Assembly (NCBI GenBank): GCA_903875215.1
Contig: CAIQVH010000032.1
Location: 1 to 64,000, forward strand
DNA length: 64,000 nucleotides
From: an uncultured Anaerolineae bacterium
Lineage (GTDB): Bacteria > Chloroflexota > Anaerolineae > Anaerolineales > Villigracilaceae
Direction: 5' to 3'
Shown: positions 17,438-26,441 of the stretch, in pieces
Numbering within the stretch: the stretch's first letter is position 1
Layout of the letters: the number at the start of each line of letters is the position of its first letter
Position numbers and translations under genes: made by a program
Notes under the pieces: generated by a model
The model's input: only the letters and a program-made list of their open reading frames with translations
Told to the model about the DNA's origin: nothing
The model's database searches: none

Positions 17438-17860
17438 TTAAATGCTTTTGGGTTCAAGGATGGCGCGCAAATTGCGGATTTTTTCTCCCGTGTTGCCGGT
17501 TTGCAGGGCGGTGCGCGCTGCGCTGGTCTGTGCGACGGCAATTTCGGGTGGATGATGGTAAATGAGGGCGGCGTGGCTGGCTAGTTCGTTCAGCAGTTCT
17601 TCCTGCTGGCTGGGGTCGTCTGAGCTGGCCAGCTGTTGGATGGAACTGAGCAGCCCGCGCAGGGCGCGCAGGCGCGGATAGGCGCTTTCTTCGGCCTCGT
17701 CCTCATCTTCAAGCTCTGCCGTGGCCGCGGCGATTTGCTCGGCGCAGGCAGTACCCCATTCCAGCAGCACGGCAGCGCCGTCTTCTTCCAGGCCATGCCG
17801 CAGTGATTCGTTTTCGAGGATTGATTCGGCGGCCATACGTTTGCGTTTTTCAAGATCCAT
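17438..17860 (-). CDS. Small acidic helical protein of unknown function
   Basis: 140 aa, hypothetical. It opens MDLEKRKRMAAESILENESL and contains an acidic stretch (ATAELEDEDEAEESAY). Predicted mostly helical, no membrane segment, no cysteine pair. The frame opens at 17920, but ATG 17860 has an AGAAAGGAT ribosome site and the upstream part is Arg-rich and unlike the rest. Its stop is 16 bases before the PLD lipoprotein start on the same strand, so both are likely one transcript. Confidence 0.75.
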   Translation of the reverse strand: MDLEKRKRMAAESILENESLRHGLEEDGAAVLLEWGTACAEQIAAATAELEDEDEAEESAYPRLRALRGLLSSIQQLASSDDPSQQEELLNELASHAALIYHHPPEIAVAQTSAARTALQTGNTGEKIRNLRAILEPKSI

Positions 17861-17995
17861 GGGAAAATCCTTTCTCCGGACATTGAAAGTATACCCTGTT
17901 CTTTTTCTTCGCAAGGCCAACCTGGGCCGGAATTTTCAGATTTTCCTCTCTGTTTGGGCAAATTGAAGTAAACTCTACCCAACCAGGAGCCAGAC

Positions 17996-18715
17996 ATGAC
18001 CTTAACCCTCTACCAAGCGGATGCATATCTCAAGGAATTTTCTGCCACGGTCAGCGCCGTGGATGAAGCCGCCCGCTCGATCGTGCTCGACCAGACGGCA
18101 TTTTACCCGGGCGGGGGCGGGCAGCCCTGCGATTACGGCGTGCTGACAGTTGACGGGGCAGTCTACCCGGTGACACGGGTCAAAAAGCAGGGGGCCGATG
18201 TTCTGCATTTTCTTGGCGGAGAGGCGCCCCTGCCGCTAGTGGGTGCAGCCGCGACCGGGGTTCTCGACTGGGAGCGCCGTCACCAGCTGATGCGCACGCA
18301 CACCGCCCTGCACATCCTGTGTGGCTGCGTCTTCCGTGATTACGGGGCGCTGGTCACGGGCGGGAATATGGATCCGCTCGAAGGGCGCATGGATTTTGAA
18401 TTTGCCACCCTGCGCGCAGAATTGGTCGGCGAGATCGAAGCCGCCGTCAACCGCGAGATTGCAGCTGCCCGCGAGGTGCGTGTCCGGATTCTGCCCCGCG
18501 AACAGGCCTTCCAGATCCCCGACCTGATCCGCACCAAGATCAATCTGCTGCCCGAAGGCATTCTCGAAGTCCGCACAGTCGAAATTGTCGGGCTTGACCT
18601 GCAGGCCGATGGCGGCACGCACGTCAGCAACAGCGCGGACGTTGGCGTGGTCAAAGTGGTTGACTATAAATCCAAAGGCGCCATCAACAAGCGCATTTAC
18701 ATTCAAATCTCCTGA
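17996..18715 (+). CDS. alaX: AlaX-type alanyl-tRNA editing protein
   Basis: 239-aa free-standing homologue of the AlaRS editing domain, which removes Ser or Gly wrongly attached to tRNA-Ala. The N-terminal beta-barrel carries TAFYPGGGGQP (about 34-44). Zinc ligands His102 and His106 lie in THTALH, and His209 in DGGTH. In many homologues the last motif is CxGTH; here Asp205 replaces that Cys, so one zinc ligand is missing or altered. GGAG ribosome site before ATG 17996. It heads a row of plus-strand genes (lipid kinase, GNAT). Confidence 0.9.
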   Translation: MTLTLYQADAYLKEFSATVSAVDEAARSIVLDQTAFYPGGGGQPCDYGVLTVDGAVYPVTRVKKQGADVLHFLGGEAPLPLVGAAATGVLDWERRHQLMRTHTALHILCGCVFRDYGALVTGGNMDPLEGRMDFEFATLRAELVGEIEAAVNREIAAAREVRVRILPREQAFQIPDLIRTKINLLPEGILEVRTVEIVGLDLQADGGTHVSNSADVGVVKVVDYKSKGAINKRIYIQIS

Positions 18716-18738
18716 GTCGCACCGCAGCCGGAGGAACC

Positions 18739-19635
18739 ATGCCCGCAAAAGTAATTCTGAACCCCTATTCGAACCGCTGGAACGCGCAAAAACGCTGGCC
18801 CGAAGCCGAAGCCGCCCTGCGCGCCGCCGGGGTTGAGTATGAATTGGCCGTATCTGAGCGCCCGAAAGGCTCGGTGGAACTGGCCGCGCAGGCCGCGCGC
18901 GACGGCTTTTCGCCCATCATTGCTGCCGGCGGCGATGGCACCGTCGGCGACGTGGTCAACGGCCTGGCCCAGGCCCGGCCCGAGCAAGCTCTGGGCCAAC
19001 TCGGCATCCTGCCGCTGGGCACCGCCAATGATCTGGTTGCCAATCTCGGCCTGCCCGCCAGCCTGGAAGAAGCCGCCCGCGTCATCGCCGCCGGCCGGAC
19101 GCGCACCATAGATGTGGGCTGTGTCAACGGGCTGTATTTCGCCAACAACTCGGCCATCGGCCTCGAGCCCTACGTCACCACCAAGCAGATCAAGATCACG
19201 CGCATCAAGGGCATCCTGCGTTATCTCGTCGCTGCTGTGCAGGGCATTCTCGATCACCCCACCTGGCAGGCGCAGGTCGAGTGGGAGGAAGGCCGCTATG
19301 CAGGCCCGATCTCGCTCGTCACGGTGGGCAACGGCGCCCGCACCGGCGGCCTGTTCTTCATGTCTCCGCATGCCGACCCGGCGGATGGCCGGCTGACTTT
19401 TGTGCTGGCCTATCGCCCTACCCGCCTGAGCACTTTCGCCATTCTGCCAAAAACCATGGATCCAAAGGGCGATTTTGTCCACGACGCTGGCGTGCAGGAA
19501 GTGCACACCCGCTGGCTCAAAATCCAGCTCGACCGGCCCTCCCCGGCACATACCGATGGAGAACTGTTCGCTGAACCGGTCAGCCAGCTCGACTACCGCG
19601 TGATCCCCGCCTGTTTGCAGGTTCTGGCCCCATGA
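18739..19635 (+). CDS. Diacylglycerol/lipid kinase family protein
   Basis: 298-aa member of the DAGK catalytic family, which phosphorylates diacylglycerol or related lipids with ATP at the membrane face. The nucleotide motif AAGGDGTVGDVVNG is at about residue 73-86 and PLGTANDLV follows near residue 93. The C-terminal beta-sandwich ends with an HTDGE motif. Start ATG 18739 has GGAGG. The stop overlaps the GNAT start (ATGA, 19632-19635). A second family member is at 44009; the two differ clearly, so they probably have different lipid substrates. Confidence 0.9.
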   Translation: MPAKVILNPYSNRWNAQKRWPEAEAALRAAGVEYELAVSERPKGSVELAAQAARDGFSPIIAAGGDGTVGDVVNGLAQARPEQALGQLGILPLGTANDLVANLGLPASLEEAARVIAAGRTRTIDVGCVNGLYFANNSAIGLEPYVTTKQIKITRIKGILRYLVAAVQGILDHPTWQAQVEWEEGRYAGPISLVTVGNGARTGGLFFMSPHADPADGRLTFVLAYRPTRLSTFAILPKTMDPKGDFVHDAGVQEVHTRWLKIQLDRPSPAHTDGELFAEPVSQLDYRVIPACLQVLAP

Positions 19636-20201
19636 GCGATTCCACGCTGGTCATTCATCCGCTCACCCCCGAACGCTTTTCCGATTTCGAACAGCTGTTT
19701 GGCCCGCGCGGGGCCTGCGGAGGCTGCTGGTGCATGTTCTGGAAAATCCCCGGGCGGGAGTACCACCAAAAAACCGGTGACGTGACTTACGCAATGCAGA
19801 AAACATTGGTCGAGCAGGGTCTGGTTCCAGGGTTGATCGCCTACGCAGACGGAATCCCCTGCGGCTGGATCGCAGTGGAGCCCCGCAGCGCCTATCCGCG
19901 CCTGGCGCGCTCACGCGTGCTCAAGCCGGTGGATACTGCCGAGGTGTGGTCGGTGCCTTGTTTTTTTACCGCCAGAAGTCACCGGCGGCAGGGCATCACG
20001 GTCGCCCTGCTCAAAGCCGCCATTGAATATGTCGCCGCTCAGGGTGGCAAAATCGTGGAGGGCTATCCCGTTCAACCCAAAGGGCAGCAGGCTCCCGACG
20101 CCTTTGTTTTCACCGGACTTCCGGCGGCCTTCCTTAAGGCTGGTTTTCAGGAAGTGGCGCGCTTTTCTCCCACCCGCCCGATTTTCCGATATTCCATTTA
20201 G
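19632..20201 (+). CDS. GNAT-family N-acetyltransferase
   Basis: 189-aa acyl-CoA transferase of the GNAT fold. The acetyl-CoA loop is near SHRRQGITVALLKAAIEY (about 116-133). An unusual Cys/Trp cluster, GGCWCMFW, lies near residue 31-38 and is typical of a subfamily in Firmicutes and Chloroflexota with unknown substrates. It is translationally coupled to the lipid kinase by a 4-bp overlap. Confidence 0.85.
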   Translation: MSDSTLVIHPLTPERFSDFEQLFGPRGACGGCWCMFWKIPGREYHQKTGDVTYAMQKTLVEQGLVPGLIAYADGIPCGWIAVEPRSAYPRLARSRVLKPVDTAEVWSVPCFFTARSHRRQGITVALLKAAIEYVAAQGGKIVEGYPVQPKGQQAPDAFVFTGLPAAFLKAGFQEVARFSPTRPIFRYSI

Positions 20202-20223
20202 CCGTCAGGTGGAATTTCTGACT

Positions 20224-20231
20224 GGTACAAT
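20224..20231 (+). promoter_or_regulatory. Extended -10 of the glycosyltransferase operon
   Basis: TG-g-TACAAT ends six bases before the ATG at 20238. No -35 and no ribosome site are seen; the mRNA would start at the codon itself (leaderless). Confidence 0.5.
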
Positions 20232-20237
20232 ACACTG

Positions 20238-21464
20238 ATGCGCAATTCTCTTCGCACCTTGTTGCTGGTCATGTTCTGCCTCGTTCTGATCGTGGGGCTG
20301 GGTGGAGGCCTGTTTTGGGGAAATCTAAAATTTGTGCGCGCCGTACCCGCCGGGGTTGATTTTTTTGCGCTTTGGAAGCCGGCGCAAAATCTCATCATGC
20401 AGGGTGTGATGCCCTACGACCAGGTGAACACGCTCCAGGTGCAGCGTTGGGTCTATGGCCGGGCGGCGCTCGCCGCGGAACAATCCTACCAGTTCAACAT
20501 GCCTTTTTATGTCATTCTGCTGGTATTGCCGGTCGGTTGGATCGGGGATTTTGCAATTGCCCGTTCATTGTGGATGGTTGCCCTCGAATTGGTCAGTGTT
20601 GGGTTGGCAGGGGTGGCCCTGCAGCTCAGTGGTTGGAGGCCATCCTGGTTCATCCTCTTGCTGGCGGCCCTGTTTGGCCTGTTCTGGGCACCCGGCGCGC
20701 TGTCCATTTTGCATGGCAGCCTGGTACTTTTCCAGGCGTTGCTGGTCTTTGGCGCAATTCGCGCCCTGGCTCGTGAAGCCGACGAACTAGCCGGCGCCTT
20801 CCTGGCGCTTGGGCTGATGTATATCAGCGTCACCGGTCTTTCCATTCTTCTGATTGGCATCTGGGTGGTTTCGCTGCGCCGCTGGAGGGTGCTGGCTGGC
20901 TTCCTGATGACTCTCACTGTTCTTGGAGCAATTTCGTTCCTGGTTTCCCCATCCTGGTTCAGTGACTTTTTCTTCAGCATTTTGCGCACCTGGCGCGAAC
21001 ATGCCCTGCCTTCTACGTTTACCCTGCTGGAGGGCTGGTTCCCGGGTTTGGGCGTTCAGCTTGGGCAGGCCGTGCGCGCTCTGGCCATCATTGTGCTATT
21101 TTTCGAGTGGCAGGCGGTGCGGGGCAAGGGGACGCCATGGCTATTCTGGACCACCGGGCTGACGGCTGTACTGACGCCCTACTTCGGACTGCGTTTCTCT
21201 CCGGTCTGGCTGGCTTTCACTCTGCCGGCTGTGTTGCTCGTCTTCTCGGTCATGGGACAACGCTGGGGTTTGTTCGGTCATCTGATGGCGTTCATTACCC
21301 TGGCGGGAGTCTTTATCGGGTTGTGGGTGGCAGAATTGGCAGTCCTTGAATCCGTCTTTCTATTCATTTATCCTCTATTCATGACGATCATGCTCTACTG
21401 GGTGCGCTGGTGGGTGACGCGCCCCCCGCGGCTCTGGATTGACATGATCGCGCAGGAAAATTAA
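20238..21464 (+). CDS. GT87-like integral membrane glycosyltransferase
   Basis: 408-aa membrane protein with about ten segments, of the DUF2029/GT87 type (mannosyltransferases that use polyprenyl-phosphate sugars in Actinobacteria). The first extracytoplasmic loop holds the acidic site GVDFFALWKPAQ with Asp about residue 39, the expected catalytic position in GT-C enzymes. The start ATG at 20238 lies six bases behind an extended -10. It is the first of three GT-C type genes that follow with almost no gap. Sugar donor and acceptor unknown; a surface glycan or glycolipid role is inference. Confidence 0.8.
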   Translation: MRNSLRTLLLVMFCLVLIVGLGGGLFWGNLKFVRAVPAGVDFFALWKPAQNLIMQGVMPYDQVNTLQVQRWVYGRAALAAEQSYQFNMPFYVILLVLPVGWIGDFAIARSLWMVALELVSVGLAGVALQLSGWRPSWFILLLAALFGLFWAPGALSILHGSLVLFQALLVFGAIRALAREADELAGAFLALGLMYISVTGLSILLIGIWVVSLRRWRVLAGFLMTLTVLGAISFLVSPSWFSDFFFSILRTWREHALPSTFTLLEGWFPGLGVQLGQAVRALAIIVLFFEWQAVRGKGTPWLFWTTGLTAVLTPYFGLRFSPVWLAFTLPAVLLVFSVMGQRWGLFGHLMAFITLAGVFIGLWVAELAVLESVFLFIYPLFMTIMLYWVRWWVTRPPRLWIDMIAQEN

Positions 21465-21465
21465 C

Positions 21466-23013
21466 TTGACTCGCCGTGACCTTCTGTCTCTATTCCTGGC
21501 AGGAATACTCTTCTTCAGCGTGGTAGCCTGGTTCCAGCATGCGCCGGGCTACATGGACGCCGATTATTACTTCGCCGGCGGCCTGCGACTGGCGCAGGGG
21601 CAGGGTTTCACTGAGATCGCGCTCTGGAATTATCTCGATAATCCGCAGGTTTTGCCGCACCCTTCGCATGGCTACTGGTTTCCGCTGGCCTCACTGCTCG
21701 CCGCCGCAGGCATGGTTTTGACCGGTGCCCGCGCCTTTTGGGCGGGCCGCCTCGGTTTTCTGCTGGTGGCCGGGCTGATTCCGCCCGTCAGCGCCGCGCT
21801 GGCTTTTTCCTTCACCCAAAAACGAGAGTTGGCCCTTGCCTCCGGCTGCCTGGCCATTTTCTGCGGCTATTACGCGCCTTTCCTCTCTACTACTGACAAT
21901 TTCGGCCTGTTCATGCTCCTGGGAGCGCTCTTCTTTCTGTTGATCGAACGCCCGGGCCTCGGCGCTGCCTTTGCCCTCGGCCTGGTCTCCGGGCTGATGA
22001 ATCTCGCCCGCTCCGATGGCATCCTCTGGCTGGCAATTGGGTGGGGTGGCCTATTCCTGCGCTGGCGGGCGCAGAAAACCCCGCTGCTGGCCTCCTTCCT
22101 TTTCCCCCTCCTGCTTTTTTCCGCCGGGTACGCGCTCATCATGGCGCCCTGGATGGCGCGCAATCTATCCATCTGGGGCACTCCACTCACCCCGGCTGGC
22201 AGCCGCGTGCTGTGGATGACCCGCTACGACGAAACCTTCGCCTGGCCCGCCGACCGTATCAACCGCGCCAACTGGCTGTCCGCCGGCTGGCAGTCGGCGT
22301 TGCAAGCGCGCCTGGAAGCCTTGAAGCTGAACCTGATCAATTCCATCGCCGCGCAAGGCGCAGTCCTGCTGGCGCTGTGCGCGCCAATCGGGCTGTGGGT
22401 TTTACGGCGGCAGTGGCGCGTGCGCCTGGCCCTGCTGACCTGGCTGGCGCTCTTCTTCGTGCTGACCTTCATCTTTCCTTTCGCCGGGTCGCGCGGTAGT
22501 TTCTTTCACTCCGCCGCTGCCCTCCAGCCCATTGGGTGGCTGGCCGCGCCCGTCGCGGTGGAGCATCTCGTCAGCCAGGCCCGTCAGCGCGGACGCTTCA
22601 CCCCCGCCGCGCCGCGCATCTTTCGCTTTGCGTTGGTCGCCTTTATGGCCATGCTGACCCTCGTTCTGCTGTACATCGCCGTCATCGAAAAAGACTGGAA
22701 CCAATTCCAGCGCACCTACCAGCGCGCCGAACAGTATCTACTGCAACATGGCGCCCAGCCTGCCGACGTAGTCATGGTGGCCAATGCGCCTGGCTATTAC
22801 GTCTCCACCGGGCGGGCTGCCATCATCGTGCCCGACGAAAGCCTCGAGCGCACCCGCGCACTGGCCAGACAGTTCGGCGCGCGCTTCCTCATCCTCGAAA
22901 AAACCTACTACACCGACCCGCTCATCCCGGTTTATCAAAATCCCCACGCCCAGCCCGGGCTGACCTACCTGGGAGAGTTCGATGAAGTCCGCCTCTTTGC
23001 CATCCAGCCCTGA
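21466..23013 (+). CDS. GT-C type membrane glycosyltransferase
   Basis: 515-aa protein with about ten to twelve membrane segments, like dolichyl-phosphate-mannose/ArnT-type transferases. The first loop after helix 1 holds APGYMDADYYFAGGLRLAQG, with the acidic pair expected at the active site, and HPSHGYWFPLASLLAA follows. The C-terminal 110 residues are a soluble domain. The start is a TTG one base after the upstream stop, with GGA seven bases away; no better start exists. It overlaps the next gene by 32 bases. Confidence 0.8.
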   Translation: MTRRDLLSLFLAGILFFSVVAWFQHAPGYMDADYYFAGGLRLAQGQGFTEIALWNYLDNPQVLPHPSHGYWFPLASLLAAAGMVLTGARAFWAGRLGFLLVAGLIPPVSAALAFSFTQKRELALASGCLAIFCGYYAPFLSTTDNFGLFMLLGALFFLLIERPGLGAAFALGLVSGLMNLARSDGILWLAIGWGGLFLRWRAQKTPLLASFLFPLLLFSAGYALIMAPWMARNLSIWGTPLTPAGSRVLWMTRYDETFAWPADRINRANWLSAGWQSALQARLEALKLNLINSIAAQGAVLLALCAPIGLWVLRRQWRVRLALLTWLALFFVLTFIFPFAGSRGSFFHSAAALQPIGWLAAPVAVEHLVSQARQRGRFTPAAPRIFRFALVAFMAMLTLVLLYIAVIEKDWNQFQRTYQRAEQYLLQHGAQPADVVMVANAPGYYVSTGRAAIIVPDESLERTRALARQFGARFLILEKTYYTDPLIPVYQNPHAQPGLTYLGEFDEVRLFAIQP

Positions 23014-24475
23014 GAATCGCCTTTCCCGCCGGGATATATTCGTGCTGGCCCTGGCGGTCTTGCTCACACTGGCCGTCTACCTCCTGGCCAGCGCGTATTT
23101 TTTTCGCCCCGGCTTCCCGCTCGATGACGCCTGGATCCATCAGACCTACGCCCGCAACCTGGCCCTGCGCGGCGAATGGGCCTTCCTCCCCGGCCAGACT
23201 TCCGGCGGGTCAACCTCCCCGCTGTGGACATTAATCCTCGTTCCCGGATTTTGGCTCAGGCTTTCCCCCCTGCTTTGGGCAGATTTCCTGGGCGCAAGCC
23301 TGTTATTGATCCTGGGAATTACTGTCGAGCTGATTCTCAGACGGATATTTTCCACCTATCACCCAACCTACCCGTGGGCTGGATTGCTGTTCATCCTGGA
23401 ATGGCACCTCGCCTGGGCCGCTTTCTCCGGCATGGAGACGCTACTCCACATCCTGCTGATCACCCTGGTCTGTGGCCTGCTGTTGACCGGCTCGCGCCGC
23501 TACCTGTTGATGGGACTGCTCACCGGCATAGCCCTCTGGGTGCGCCCGGATGGCAGCACACTGCTGGGGCCGCTGGTCCTGACCTTGATACTGGAAGAAA
23601 AGCCCCTTGCAGTGCGGTTGAATGGCCTTGTCCGTCTGCTGATCGGTTTCGGCGCTTTACTGGCTCCCTACCTGCTATTTAACCTCGTGATCGCCGGAAC
23701 GCCCCTGCCGAATACTTTCTACGCCAAACAGACGGAATACGCCAGCTGGCAGGCCTCCCCCGCGCTGGATAAACTGCTGACCTTCGCCCTGCAGTTCTTC
23801 AGCGGAATAACCTTGCCGCTCCTGCCCGGCATTTGGCAGAGCCTGGTTCGCGCCTGGCGCAGCCGAAACGGTCGTGTCCTCGCCGTGCTGCTCTGGCTGA
23901 CGGGATACATCACCCTATACGTGGCACGGTTACCCGTCTACCAGCATGGACGCTACATCATGCCTGCCCTGGCAGTCTATCTTCTCCTGGCGCTGACCGG
24001 CTGGCTGTCGAATCCGCCGCCGCTTCAGCCTGGTCTTTCGCGGCTGGCCTATTCCTTCGCCTTGGTATTTCTCGTGGTGGCCTTGTTGGCCGGGTTCTTA
24101 TTTGGAGCAGTTTCGTTTGGCACCGATACCGCCCTGATCGAGAGCCAGATGGTTGAGATATCCCAGTGGGTCAACCAGAACCTGCCCGCGGGGGCGCTCG
24201 TCGCCGCCCATGATATCGGCGCGCTGGGATACTTCAGCCAGGTCAACCTGTTTGACCTGGCCGGGTTGATCTCACCGGAAATCGTCCCCATTATGATGGA
24301 AGATGGCCCTCTGCAAGCCGCCATGGACACGCGTGGTGTTGCCTACCTGATCATTTTTCCGGGCTGGCGCCCAGCCCTCACTGCGCGCGGAGAATTTCTG
24401 TATTCTGCCGGAAGCCAATTCCAACCGCGTGCCGGGTTGGGCAGCCTGTCGGTGTATCGCTGGAAACAGCCATAA
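22982..24475 (+). CDS. GT-C type membrane glycosyltransferase
   Basis: 497-aa polytopic membrane protein. After the first helix comes FPLDDAWIHQTYARNLA with the acidic pair DD, the hallmark of GT-C transferases using polyprenyl-phosphate sugars, then GGSTSPLW. Its first 32 bases lie inside the end of the preceding gene, so translation is coupled. The C-terminal soluble part (about 380-497) is rich in hydrophobic beta strands. It is the third gene of the glycosyltransferase set. Substrate unknown. Confidence 0.8.
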   Translation: MKSASLPSSPENRLSRRDIFVLALAVLLTLAVYLLASAYFFRPGFPLDDAWIHQTYARNLALRGEWAFLPGQTSGGSTSPLWTLILVPGFWLRLSPLLWADFLGASLLLILGITVELILRRIFSTYHPTYPWAGLLFILEWHLAWAAFSGMETLLHILLITLVCGLLLTGSRRYLLMGLLTGIALWVRPDGSTLLGPLVLTLILEEKPLAVRLNGLVRLLIGFGALLAPYLLFNLVIAGTPLPNTFYAKQTEYASWQASPALDKLLTFALQFFSGITLPLLPGIWQSLVRAWRSRNGRVLAVLLWLTGYITLYVARLPVYQHGRYIMPALAVYLLLALTGWLSNPPPLQPGLSRLAYSFALVFLVVALLAGFLFGAVSFGTDTALIESQMVEISQWVNQNLPAGALVAAHDIGALGYFSQVNLFDLAGLISPEIVPIMMEDGPLQAAMDTRGVAYLIIFPGWRPALTARGEFLYSAGSQFQPRAGLGSLSVYRWKQP

Positions 24476-24512
24476 AAGCCAAAAAACCGAATAGCATCAT
24501 CGGCTTAACCTA

Positions 24513-24521
24513 TGCTATACT
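24513..24521 (+). promoter_or_regulatory. Extended -10 before the response regulator
   Basis: TG-c-TATACT, 27 bases before the ATG at 24549; no clear -35 or Shine-Dalgarno site. Confidence 0.5.
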
Positions 24522-24548
24522 CAAAAAACAAACCTTCGGACAAATGCC

Positions 24549-25247
24549 ATGGACCAAATAACTCTTGTTGTAATCGATGATCATCCGTTGTTTCGTCAGG
24601 GCGTCGCCGATGCCCTGACAATTGATCCGCGACTCAAAGTAGTCGGGCAGGAAGCTCACGGCGATAAAGGCCTCGCGCTGATCCAGGCAACTCGTCCGCG
24701 CATTGCAGTGGTGGATGTCAACCTGCCAGGCATGAATGGCCAGCAAATCACGCATGAAATCACGCTTGAGCGGCTGCCCACGCGGGTCATCCTGATGACT
24801 GCCTATGACGATGCTGAACAAATGCTGCATGCGGCTATCGCCGGAGCGGCCTCCTTCTGCTCCAAGGACATTCAGCCGGATGAGTTGACCAAGATCATTT
24901 TCCATGTTGCCGATGGAAAATACGTCATGGGCCAGCAAGTGATGACCAAGCTCGAGTTTGAAAGCTGGCTTGCCCGCCAGCTCGATTCAGTCCGCAGATC
25001 TTATAGCGAACCTGGCAGCCCCTTCCATCCGCTCTCAGACCGGGAAATGGAAGTTTTACAACTGGTTGTGGAGGGGAATAGCAATAAAGAAATCGCTGCC
25101 ATGCTGGGGATCAGTCACCAAACGGTGAAAAATCATATCACTTCCATCTTGCGTAAATTTGGTGTTGAAGACCGCACCCAGGCCGTCGTTTATGCGCTGA
25201 AACGGGGTTGGGTGAAGCTCAATAACCGTACACAGATGCAGGAGTAA
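24549..25247 (+). CDS. NarL/DegU-family response regulator
   Basis: 232-aa transcription regulator. Receiver domain (1-125) with acidic pocket IDDH (Asp10, Asp11), phospho-acceptor Asp56 in VVDVNLPG, Thr in LMTAYDD and a Lys in CSKDI. A LuxR-type helix-turn-helix at about 165-225 (LSDREMEVLQLVVEG, then VKNHITSILRKFG) binds DNA. It lies two bases before the kinase gene and should be its partner. Directly upstream of the Tad operon, it is a candidate regulator of those genes. Confidence 0.93.
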   Translation: MDQITLVVIDDHPLFRQGVADALTIDPRLKVVGQEAHGDKGLALIQATRPRIAVVDVNLPGMNGQQITHEITLERLPTRVILMTAYDDAEQMLHAAIAGAASFCSKDIQPDELTKIIFHVADGKYVMGQQVMTKLEFESWLARQLDSVRRSYSEPGSPFHPLSDREMEVLQLVVEGNSNKEIAAMLGISHQTVKNHITSILRKFGVEDRTQAVVYALKRGWVKLNNRTQMQE

Positions 25248-25249
25248 GA

Positions 25250-26287
25250 ATGACCGTCCTCGAAGAACAAAACACCCCGCTTGAAAGCGCCCGAAAGGGT
25301 ATTCAATCAGAATTTGAAGAAGCCTCCCGTGCACTGCGCGAAGTGACCCTGATGTTGGAACAAAGCCAGGTGGAAGTTGCCAAGCTGGCTCAAAGAAACA
25401 CTGCCATCACCGCCCACCTGCAGCAAATTCAATCACAAGGCGCTAATGTGGCCTTGGATGAAATGAAAATGTCATACGACTCTGCGTTGGATGCCCAGCA
25501 GCGCCTGTTTGTTATGCGCGGCCAACTGGAAAAACTTCAGAGTGACCAGGCGCATCTGCAACGCTATCGCACTTCACTTGAGAAGGTGATCACCCTGCTC
25601 GACCAGCCCGGCGAAACCGGGAAAGGGACTCCTCGGAGTGCGCAGGCCAGCATCGAGAGCATTATCAAAGCCCAGGAAGCCGAACGTCAGCGCCTGTCAC
25701 GACAAATGCACGATGGCCCGGCCCAAGCCTTATCCAACTTCATCCTTCAGACCGAGATCGCGATGCGATTAATGGATGTGGATGTGGCCCAGGCCCGCGA
25801 GGAATTAAATAACCTCAAGGCCTCTGCCATGGGAACCTTTCAAAAAGTGCGAAATTTTATCTTTGAACTGCGCCCAATGATGCTTGATGACCTGGGCCTG
25901 GTGCCCACCATCCAGCGCTATGCAGATACCTTCAAAGAGCAGACCAGCCTCGAAATCGCGGTGACGATCTCAGGCCAGGAGCGGCGGCTGGAATCCTACA
26001 TCGAAGTGATGATTTTCCGCGCTCTGCAGGAACTGCTCGGGAATGCCTCCCGCCACAGTCAGGCCAGCCTGATTAAAGTCATGGTCGAGATGACCGATGT
26101 TTCGGTCAAAATGACGGTGAGTGATAACGGCAAGGGCTTTAATCCTGAAATCCTGGCGCAGGGCCATAGCCTGGGCCTGAATCTGATCCGGGATCGGGTT
26201 GAAATGTTGGGCGGAAGTTTTGAATTGCATGCCTCCATCGGCAATGGCACGCGGGTGACCTTCACACTGCCAGCCAAACAAATTTGA
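25250..26287 (+). CDS. DegS-like cytoplasmic sensor histidine kinase
   Basis: 345-aa kinase without membrane segments. Residues 20-120 form a long coiled coil, as in Bacillus DegS. The HisKA_3 box is RLSRQMHDGPAQAL with phospho-His154, and the ATP-binding domain (about 230-345) has NASRHS (N box), DNGKGF and GLNLIRDRVEMLGG. It phosphorylates the response regulator encoded just upstream. The sensed signal must be cytoplasmic or come from a partner protein; the gene order (regulator then kinase) is reversed compared with degSU. Confidence 0.92.
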   Translation: MTVLEEQNTPLESARKGIQSEFEEASRALREVTLMLEQSQVEVAKLAQRNTAITAHLQQIQSQGANVALDEMKMSYDSALDAQQRLFVMRGQLEKLQSDQAHLQRYRTSLEKVITLLDQPGETGKGTPRSAQASIESIIKAQEAERQRLSRQMHDGPAQALSNFILQTEIAMRLMDVDVAQAREELNNLKASAMGTFQKVRNFIFELRPMMLDDLGLVPTIQRYADTFKEQTSLEIAVTISGQERRLESYIEVMIFRALQELLGNASRHSQASLIKVMVEMTDVSVKMTVSDNGKGFNPEILAQGHSLGLNLIRDRVEMLGGSFELHASIGNGTRVTFTLPAKQI

Positions 26288-26317
26288 TTTACCGCATCCC
26301 TTTCTGGCTACCCTGGC

Positions 26318-26348
26318 AGGACTCTATCGAGGATAGAGTCCTACTTTT
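26318..26348 (+). terminator. Terminator after the DegSU-like pair
   Basis: AGGACTCTATC (26318-26328), loop GAG, GATAGAGTCCT (26332-26342), then ACTTTTAT. Separates the two-component genes from the Tad operon. Confidence 0.7.
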
Positions 26349-26373
26349 ATACCATTCGTTTCAACGGAAGCAA

Positions 26374-26403
26374 TTCTTGCTTTGTTGTTTTTTACTGTAT
26401 AAT
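26374..26403 (+). promoter_or_regulatory. Promoter of the Tad operon
   Basis: TTCTTG (26374-26379), 18 bases, TATAAT (26398-26403). The start at 26442 has AGGAG six bases upstream. Confidence 0.6.
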
Positions 26404-26441
26404 CATGTAGAACAAATAAGCAAGAAATGAAGGAGAATATA

